Source: Marivivens sp. | Lineage (GTDB): Bacteria; Pseudomonadota; Alphaproteobacteria; Rhodobacterales; Rhodobacteraceae | Reading direction: 5' to 3' | Length of the DNA: 64,000 nt | NCBI GenBank assembly: GCA_024642115.1 | Contig: JAHEBU010000001.1 | Location: 124,001 to 188,000, forward strand | Shown here: piece after piece, positions 61,056 to 64,000 of the stretch | Layout: each line of letters begins with the position of its first letter | Numbering within the stretch: the stretch's first letter is position 1 | Program-made: the position numbers and the translations under genes | Notes under the pieces: generated by a model | The model's input: only the letters and a program-made list of their open reading frames with translations | What the model was told of the DNA's origin: nothing | The model's database searches: none

Positions 61056-62110
61056 CCCCGCTGGGGCGACTGATTGCCGCCCGGATCGCGGCCACCGGCC
61101 CGATCACGATCGCCGACTATATGGCCGACTGCCTGATGCATCCCGACCACGGCTATTACACCCGCCGCGACCCCTTTGGCACGGCAGGGGATTTCATCAC
61201 CGCCCCCGAAATCAGCCAGATGTTCGGGGAACTGGTGGGCCTGTGTCTGGCCCAATGCTGGCTGGATCAGGGGCGGCCCGACGGGGTGGTTCTGGCCGAG
61301 CTGGGGCCGGGGCGCGGGACGTTGATGGCGGACCTGTGGCGGGCGACCAAGGGCGTTGCCGGGTTCCACGCGTCTTGCGGGATCCATCTGGTCGAAACCT
61401 CGCCCCGGATGCGGGCGGCGCAGGCGCAGGCTGTCCCCGGTGCCACATGGCACGACAGCGTGGCGACCCTGCCGCCGGGGCCGCTGTATCTGATCGCCAA
61501 CGAATTTCTGGACGCCCTGCCGATCCGCCAGTTCATTCGCGCGGGCGCAGGTTGGCGCGAGCGGATGGTGGGGCTGGAGGGCGAGGCGCTGACCATTGGT
61601 GCGACGGCCTCGGCCCCGCTGCCCGCGCTGGAGCATCGGCTGGCCGACACGACGGACGGTGATCTGGTCGAGCTTTGCCCCGCCCTGCCCGCCATCGTAG
61701 GCGAGATTGGGGAGCGGATCGCCCGGCACGGTGGCGCGGCCCTGGTCATCGACTATGGCGACTGGCGGTCGCTGGGCGACACGGTGCAGGCGGTGCGCGA
61801 TCATGCGGTGGCCGACCCGCTGTCCAATCCCGGCACCGCCGATCTGACCGCTCATGTGGATTTCGAGGCGGTCGCCAGCGCCGCCGCCCCCGCCCGCCAT
61901 ACCCGCCTGACCACGCAGGGCCTGTTTCTGGAACGCCTCGGGATCACGCCGCGCGCGCAGACGCTTGCCAACAAATTGGACGCCTCGGCCCGGATGGCGC
62001 ATGTCGCCGCACATCGACGCTTGACCCACCCCGCCGAAATGGGCGACCTGTTCAAGGTAATGGGCATCTACCCCGAGGGTGGCAAGCCCCCGCCCGGACT
62101 GGACGCCTGA
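61052..62110 (+). CDS. NDUFAF7/MidA-type SAM methyltransferase
   Basis: A 352-residue protein of the DUF185 family, the bacterial relative of mitochondrial NDUFAF7, which methylates an Arg of a complex I subunit. [38 protein letters not shown], the SAM site [29 protein letters not shown] and [11 protein letters not shown] match. Start at the ATG at 61052 overlapping lgt. The complex I role here is inferred. Confidence 0.93.
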   Translation: MTPLGRLIAARIAATGPITIADYMADCLMHPDHGYYTRRDPFGTAGDFITAPEISQMFGELVGLCLAQCWLDQGRPDGVVLAELGPGRGTLMADLWRATKGVAGFHASCGIHLVETSPRMRAAQAQAVPGATWHDSVATLPPGPLYLIANEFLDALPIRQFIRAGAGWRERMVGLEGEALTIGATASAPLPALEHRLADTTDGDLVELCPALPAIVGEIGERIARHGGAALVIDYGDWRSLGDTVQAVRDHAVADPLSNPGTADLTAHVDFEAVASAAAPARHTRLTTQGLFLERLGITPRAQTLANKLDASARMAHVAAHRRLTHPAEMGDLFKVMGIYPEGGKPPPGLDA

Positions 62111-62116
62111 TCTGCC

Positions 62117-62872
62117 ATGACGCTGGACATCATCACCTCGGACGCTTTGACCCCGCTGACCCACGGGTTTTTTACCCGTGTCGGCGGCGCGTCGTCCGGC
62201 GTGTTCGAGGGGCTGAACTGCGGCACCGGCAGCAGCGACCAGACCGAGGCCGTGGCGATCAACCGCGCCCGCGTGGCGCAGGCCATGCGCGTCCCGGCCG
62301 AGGCGCTGGTGGGTGTCCATCAGGTCCATTCGGCGGATGTGGTCACGGTGGACGGCCCGCTGGCCGACCGCCCCCGCGCCGACGCGCTGGTCACCGCGAC
62401 CCCCGGCGTCGCCCTGTCGATCCTGACCGCCGATTGCCAGCCGGTGCTGTTCGCCGACCCGCAGGCGGGCGTCATTGGTGCCGCCCATGCCGGGTGGAAA
62501 GGCGCCCTGAACGGCGTGTTGGAGGCGACCGTTGACGCGATGGAGCGACTGGGCGCGTCCCGTGCCACCATCGCTGCCGTCATCGGCCCGTCGATCAGCC
62601 AGCGCGCCTATGAGGTCGGGCCAGAGTTTTTCGAGACGTTTCTGGCCGAGGATCCGACCTATGGCCGGTTCTTTGTGCAGGGTCAGGGCGACCGGCTGCA
62701 CTTTGACCTGCCGGGGTTCGGTTTGCACCGGCTGCGGCAGGCGGGCGTGGGACATGCGGAATGGACGCGGCACTGCACCTATTTCGACCCGGACCGATTC
62801 TACAGCTATCGGCGCAGCGTTCACGCCCGCGAGGCCGACTATGGCCGGCTGATCGCGGCGATCCGGCTGTAA
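62117..62872 (+). CDS. pgeF: peptidoglycan editing factor PgeF
   Basis: A 251-residue multicopper-oxidase-like/YfiH family protein that in E. coli removes L-Ser misincorporated into peptidoglycan precursors. HGFFTRVGGASSG, VHQVHSADVV, LTADCQPVLFADP and IGAAHAGWKGALNGV carry the zinc His/Cys/His residues; AVIGPSISQRAYEVG follows. Six bases after the methyltransferase gene: third gene of the lgt operon. Confidence 0.95.
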   Translation: MTLDIITSDALTPLTHGFFTRVGGASSGVFEGLNCGTGSSDQTEAVAINRARVAQAMRVPAEALVGVHQVHSADVVTVDGPLADRPRADALVTATPGVALSILTADCQPVLFADPQAGVIGAAHAGWKGALNGVLEATVDAMERLGASRATIAAVIGPSISQRAYEVGPEFFETFLAEDPTYGRFFVQGQGDRLHFDLPGFGLHRLRQAGVGHAEWTRHCTYFDPDRFYSYRRSVHAREADYGRLIAAIRL

Positions 62873-63153
62873 ACCGGGCGATTTTCGGGCCAGCCTTGGT
62901 CGCATTGCTGCCCCGATTGGGCGAAACAATCCCCTGCCGCAAGCCCCGATTGTCCCTGCCGCCAGCCTGATTTCAATTCAATTTTAATGGCTTAGGGTGA
63001 TTTTGGCGGCTCTGCCCCAGTTGGCGCCCATCCTCGCCCAACTTTTTTGGCGTGATTAACCTTGGGTCAAACTGATGCCGCGATGATCGGCGATTGTGTC
63101 CTCAACGCCAGACTGGGCGACGACGACAGGCACACCGATCTAAGGGGCAGATC

Positions 63154-63330
63154 ATGAAAACCGACAAACGCTGGATCAAGAATATCCTGACCGAGGCCGC
63201 CGCCTGCAAGGTGCGGATGCCCTGGGAACGCGGGTTGCGCCGCGAGGCGTTCATCGCAAGCCGCGCCGTTGCGACCAAACCGGTCCGGCAGGTGGCGCCG
63301 CCCAAACACCTGATCCGCGCGGTCGGCTGA
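63154..63330 (+). CDS. small basic protein, unknown
   Basis: A 58-residue protein, rich in Lys/Arg (MKTDKRWIKNILTEAAACKV, RMPWERGLRREAFIASR, PPKHLIRAVG). AAGGGG lies before the ATG and an intrinsic terminator follows, so it is a stand-alone expressed unit. I recall similar short proteins in Rhodobacterales but no function. The upstream gap 62873-63153 has AT-rich promoter-like sequence. Confidence 0.7.
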   Translation: MKTDKRWIKNILTEAAACKVRMPWERGLRREAFIASRAVATKPVRQVAPPKHLIRAVG

Positions 63331-63642
63331 CCCAAACCACAGACCGTGCCCACGGCCCGACAAGCCGCCCCCGATCCGGGGCGGCTTTTTCGATTCCGGT
63401 AGCCCAGCGGGACCGGAGCCGCCCGGTTGGTCGGCCGAATCGTGAATTGTGGCAGCCCTGTTCACCGGCCCACGACAATAGGGCGCCAAACGCCCGGATT
63501 GATCCCGCAAATTGGGGGGTTGAGGCGAAAGCTTTGACAGGCCCCCCTCGATTCGGCCACATTCAGGACAAGTTAAGTGAAACGTTCCTCAGTTGTTGTC
63601 GGTGGGGCCGACAGGTGATGTGACCAACCGCAAGGTGATCGC
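63331..63642. other. intergenic region before the Hint-domain gene
   Basis: Apart from the terminator at 63363-63390, these 312 bases show no gene. AATTGGGGGG (63509-63518) with CCCCCCTCG (63542-63550) could form a G/C stem. The promoter of the following gene is presumably around 63560-63610, where the sequence is AT-richer. Confidence 0.4.
63363..63390 (+). terminator. intrinsic terminator after the small basic protein
   Basis: AGCCGCCCC (63363-63371) pairs perfectly with GGGGCGGCT (63378-63386), followed by a run of T to 63390. Confidence 0.92.
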
Positions 63643-64000
63643 ATGTTGACGCCCCTCTCTGCTGCCGCTGGCCTCGCGGCAGACTTTGATACCCAGCCGG
63701 TCCATATGGATCGGTTCGCTCGGCAAGACGGGCGACCTCTGCGCAGCCAGCCTCTCATGCGCAAGTTCGAGGTCGCCCATCTGACCCCTTCAGGACATAT
63801 CAACGACTTTACCCGCATTGCCCCGGCCATTCCGGTGTTCGAGGATGCCTTTGCGGCCTTTGCCCGGGGCGGAATCGTGCAGACTGAAACCGGCCCTGTC
63901 GCGGTCGAGGATCTGCTGCCCGGCGACCGGGTCCGCACCGAGGACAACGGGTTACAGACCCTGCTGTGGCGCGGGGCCGTCAGCGTGATCCCCAATGCCC
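63643..64000 (+). CDS. Hint-domain protein, 5' part
   Basis: The first 119 residues of a gene that runs off the right edge. After an N-terminal part without a signal peptide, AFARGGIVQTETGPVAVEDLLPGDRVRT begins a Hint (Hedgehog/intein) domain as found in large Rhodobacterales proteins. The splice/cleavage Cys expected at the start of a working Hint domain (CF) is replaced by Ala-Phe-Ala. AAGGTG precedes the ATG at 63643. The full domain make-up lies outside the window. Confidence 0.82.
   Translation, partial: MLTPLSAAAGLAADFDTQPVHMDRFARQDGRPLRSQPLMRKFEVAHLTPSGHINDFTRIAPAIPVFEDAFAAFARGGIVQTETGPVAVEDLLPGDRVRTEDNGLQTLLWRGAVSVIPNA

Overview
The window is a high-GC chromosomal segment from an alphaproteobacterium, almost certainly of the order Rhodobacterales (roseobacter/Paracoccaceae type). 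The evidence is the GcrA cell-cycle regulator, DUF1467 and UbiK proteins, NDUFAF7-type methyltransferase, Hint-domain protein, the gene content of its Tad pilus locus, and a bacteriochlorophyll gene (bchJ). Genes are dense, with many 4-bp start/stop overlaps and overlapping convergent ends. I see no tRNA, rRNA, CRISPR array, integrase or complete insertion sequence.

Layout. (1) 1-7.3 kb: the end of a CoA-transferase gene, a GNAT protein, then a flippase-like protein, a DprE1-like oxidase and a DprE2-like reductase in one operon, an EpmB-type aminomutase, and on the opposite strand a lytic transglycosylase followed by a HAD-UbiA fusion. The oxidase, reductase and UbiA fusion resemble the enzymes that make polyprenyl-phosphate-arabinose. 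(2) 7.7-21.8 kb: a Tad/Flp pilus locus: three 61-residue pilins, cpaB, cpaC, an OmpA-like lipoprotein, cpaE, cpaF, tadB, tadC, two TPR lipoproteins and cpaA, then an opposing GT-C-like membrane protein and an AAA ATPase. TadE/F/G pseudopilins are not in the window. (3) 22-36.7 kb: housekeeping and accessory genes: hrpB, gndA, Nudix, argF-argD, gcrA, a TetR regulator diverging from two membrane proteins across a long inverted repeat, a deacetylase-like protein, nitroreductase and methylmalonyl-CoA epimerase. (4) 36.8-46.2 kb: a response regulator, a stray Flp-like pilin, a DUF1501/DUF1800 pair, a peptidoglycan-binding zincin, aspS with an AT-rich in-frame insertion, a cyclopropane-fatty-acid synthase and a lone bchJ preceded by a PpsR-type box. 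(5) 46.3-64 kb: carB, an AT-rich stretch full of perfect inverted repeats, a BrnA-like protein, a KAS III enzyme, tdk with a structured leader, a dehydrogenase-csaA-proC operon, polyol dehydrogenase, M42 peptidase, an atypical response regulator, ubiK, an lgt-NDUFAF7-pgeF operon, and a truncated Hint-domain gene at the right edge.

The most unusual features are not classical genes. They are the cluster of long perfect hairpins at 49.7-50.1 kb, the roughly 50-residue AT-rich insertion inside aspS, the hairpin directly upstream of the tdk start, a tandem hairpin pair with a compensatory base-pair change at 53.3-53.4 kb, at least two families of short dispersed repeats, and the PpsR-type box ahead of the isolated bchJ. 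The DprE1/DprE2/HAD-UbiA set is the best candidate for a poorly described pathway in this group.
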